A stretch of 64,000 nucleotides of DNA from Lamellibrachia satsuma (lineage: Eukaryota > Annelida > Polychaeta > Sabellida > Siboglinidae): NCBI GenBank assembly GCA_033239005.1, contig BSQZ01000010.1, forward strand, positions 7,267,001 through 7,331,000, written 5' to 3'. Position 1 is the stretch's first letter, and the number at the start of each line of letters is the position of its first letter. The position numbers and the translations under genes are program-made. This document shows, in pieces, positions 61,853 to 64,000 of this stretch. The notes beneath the pieces are model-generated. The model saw only the letters and a list, made by a program, of their open reading frames with translations, made no database searches and was not told the DNA's origin.

Positions 61853-62641
61853 ACTATGGGCAGGATTGTTTGATTTAAATCATTGATTTAAATCACTCCA
61901 AAAAAATAATTGATTTATGATTTTTTACTTCCGTTTTTTTAATCGCTGATTTATATGAATTTAACACAAATAATTGTTTACAAGCATCGAGATCAACAAA
62001 GTTTTGTATGTTTTTTAATACAAAACACAAAGTGCGCACACTTGTGTAGCTGTATTGACACCAGATAGCCTGATAGTCAAATATTTTATGACATTGTGTA
62101 TGTTTGAGCTATTCCCTTTCTGAATGCAGTGAAGCCACACAAACTTGTCTTCCAGAGGAAGTATCTTTTCAACTCGGAAGCCCTGAGTTAAAGTGCGCTT
62201 AGAGCTTCTGCTATTTGTTACCAATTCAGTATGTTAACTCAGTTGTTTAATACTGTACCAGTTTGTATTCTGGTTAGAAACCCTTAGAGTACACAGAGCC
62301 CTGGACAGGTGCTAATCCACCCTATAGGCAAACCATAATTACCGCTGCTACAGCCACAGAAACACAACATGCTTTCCTTTCCAAGACAGATTATGCAACT
62401 ACAGGGGGTGAGGCCTTGTGGACATTGTCTAATGTCTTTATATAAACAGAAATCATGTACCCTCTGTTAAGACAAGAACCCAAATCGATTTGAATAGAAC
62501 ACGTTTGAAAGAGTTTACAAATTTAAACATCTATATAAATATCTATATACCAGATTTCAAATAAATAAAAAAATCCGATTTAAATTTTAAAAAATCTGAT
62601 TCTTTTTTAAATCACGACTTTTTTTCAACCCTGACTATGGG
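61853..62641. mobile_element. hAT-type non-autonomous transposon with 8-bp TSD
   Basis: The element proper is 61861-62633. It starts CAGGATTGTTTGATTTAAAT and ends (reverse complement) CAGGGTTGAAAAAAAGTCGT. The 8-bp ACTATGGG occurs directly outside both ends (61853-61860 and 62634-62641), the target-duplication length known for hAT elements. GATTTAAATC motifs are clustered near both ends. No transposase domain was recognised. Confidence 0.85.
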
Positions 62642-63463
62642 TGATCAGACTGGTAGCTAATCCGCAGTGTGGCGCCACTGTGAATTATGCAAAGGATGCG
62701 GGGCGCTTCTAGGAAATGACTCGGGAACCATGTCATTGATCACCGATCTATTTCATAACTACCGCTTGTTGTGCGTGATGTATTTTGTCCAATCTACATG
62801 TGCTTTGAATTAATTTAGGTGGTTTGAAATTTTGCAAACAAATTGTCTTACATCATAATTTTTAGTTGTAGCATACTGTTACTAGATTACCACTTAACAT
62901 ACTGTGTTGGATCACCTATTATGTTCTGAAGATTTCTATCAGCATCAATGTTGCTTAAAAAAATGTCATCAAAATGTAAACTTTGCTGCCTATGATCCAA
63001 TGAATGTTATAATCAAGTATACCTGAAACTACATCTGAAAACAAATTCACCAATATCTGTACTTGACTGCAAGTATGATTATAATGTTTTTGGGTTTGCA
63101 ACCATAAAGATGACTATTACAAAGAAGTGTAAAATTGAACATACCAGTTAAAAGAGCATGAAGTTACAAACATTTTGTCCACTAGGTTGTGTATCTAAAG
63201 CTGCAGCTATGCCTAAATATTGTTATTGTACTGAAAATGTAGTCCTATGAATTTAGAGCACCTGCATGTTGTGCCTTATGTGGTTTTAGAATAACCCACT
63301 GTCACTGATATATATTGAAGAATGTTCGTAGCACTAAATAATAAATCAAGTATTATAAATGTTTACACACTACATGTCTTATTATTATTGCAAGTAATTT
63401 ATTTAAGCATGCACCATTTAGTAATCTAACAAAAAATATAGCTTCTAAAGATTGTTACTTAAA
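62642..63463. other. Nothing recognised
   Basis: AT-rich. A single GTGGCGCCAC palindrome at about 62669-62678 is shared with the repeats at 10448 and 12762. Confidence 0.5.
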
Positions 63464-64000
63464 CTATAAAAGCCCACGGTATAGGCAATGATGTAATCAA
63501 CTGGATAGAAAAGTGGCTTACACACAGAAGACAGAGAGTAATAGTAGATGGTGAGATTTCAAACTGGAAATCGGTTTTGAGTGGGGTACCACAGGGATCA
63601 GTATTAGGCCCTATACTGTTTTTAATATATATATAAATGATTTCGAAGATGATATATCTAGCAAAGTACTCAAATTTGCAGATGACACAAAAGTATTCAG
63701 AAAGGTTACAATTGATACAGATAAACAAAGTTTACAGGATGATCTAGATAAATTAGTTAAATGGTCAGAAAAATGGCAAATGTTATTCAATTTTGGGAAG
63801 TGTAAATGTATACACGTAGGACATGGAAACATGGACGAAGAATATAAAATGGGGGATGCTGTACTAGGTAGAACCACACAAGAAAAGGACTTAATTAGGA
63901 GTAACATTTAGTGTTGACATGAAAGTTTCAGAGCAATGTTGGATTGCTGCTTCAAAATGAAATCAAATTCTAGGGCTAATTAGGAGAACTATAATGTATA
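63464..64000 (+). mobile_element. 5'-truncated LINE fragment, same family as 16477-20900, cut by window end
   Basis: The plus strand reads KAHGIGNDVINWIEKWLT, RRQRVIVDGE, LSGVPQGSVLGPILFLIYI, a frameshift, then LKFADDTKVFRKV, KWSEKWQMLFNFGKCKCIHV and DMKVSEQCWIAASK. It matches 17305-17590 closely in the opposite orientation. A stop follows IAASK and another frame break lies near 63890, so the copy is dead. Confidence 0.88.

Overview
This is genomic DNA from an animal. One plus-strand, intron-rich gene has consensus GT/AG splice sites and modular exons, and it lies among animal-type repeats: CR1/L2-type LINEs, tRNA-derived SINEs, and Tc1, pogo/Tigger and hAT remnants. The repeat mix and the V-SINE-like core suggest a marine invertebrate, perhaps a lophotrochozoan such as a mollusc. 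The sequence does not settle the species. No bacterial operon, CRISPR array or structural RNA gene was seen.

Left third (1-14475): repeat-dominated, with no host gene recognised. It holds a LINE fragment carrying a nested SINE, a 1.24-kb trinucleotide array, a dead Tc1 transposase, several small minisatellites and hairpins, a second SINE, an internally deleted LINE flanked by related short sequences, a small inverted-repeat element and another LINE 3' end.

Right two thirds (14476-60479): 25 exons of one gene on the plus strand, totalling 11,106 nt (3,702 codons). All 24 splice junctions agree in phase. The gene is open at both ends: its start lies upstream, probably outside the window, and at least one more exon follows after 60479. 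The predicted product looks secreted or extracellular. Glycine-rich modules (GGxGG, GGGGAGGRI) alternate with linkers (EPGGPG) and with beta-rich bodies marked by GDxTGxxHI-like motifs. This Gly-module, linker and body order occurs three times. In the first round, three F5/8 type C (discoidin-like) domains are inserted, each built from two exons. Its body is one 6,759-nt exon holding nine near-identical repeats of 198-199 residues. The second and third bodies are split by introns.

Introns carry a 4.4-kb CR1-type LINE with an intact ORF1 esterase, a second LINE, pogo/Tigger derivatives, a large foldback repeat, a CAAGTC-rich MITE and several unrelated minisatellites. The F5/8C modules were duplicated with their introns, so sister introns act as empty-site controls for the insertions.

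Right edge (60480-64000): intron or downstream DNA with a pogo-like element, an hAT element bounded by a perfect 8-bp target duplication, and a 5'-truncated LINE that runs off the end. All family names were assigned by eye from motifs; no database search was made.
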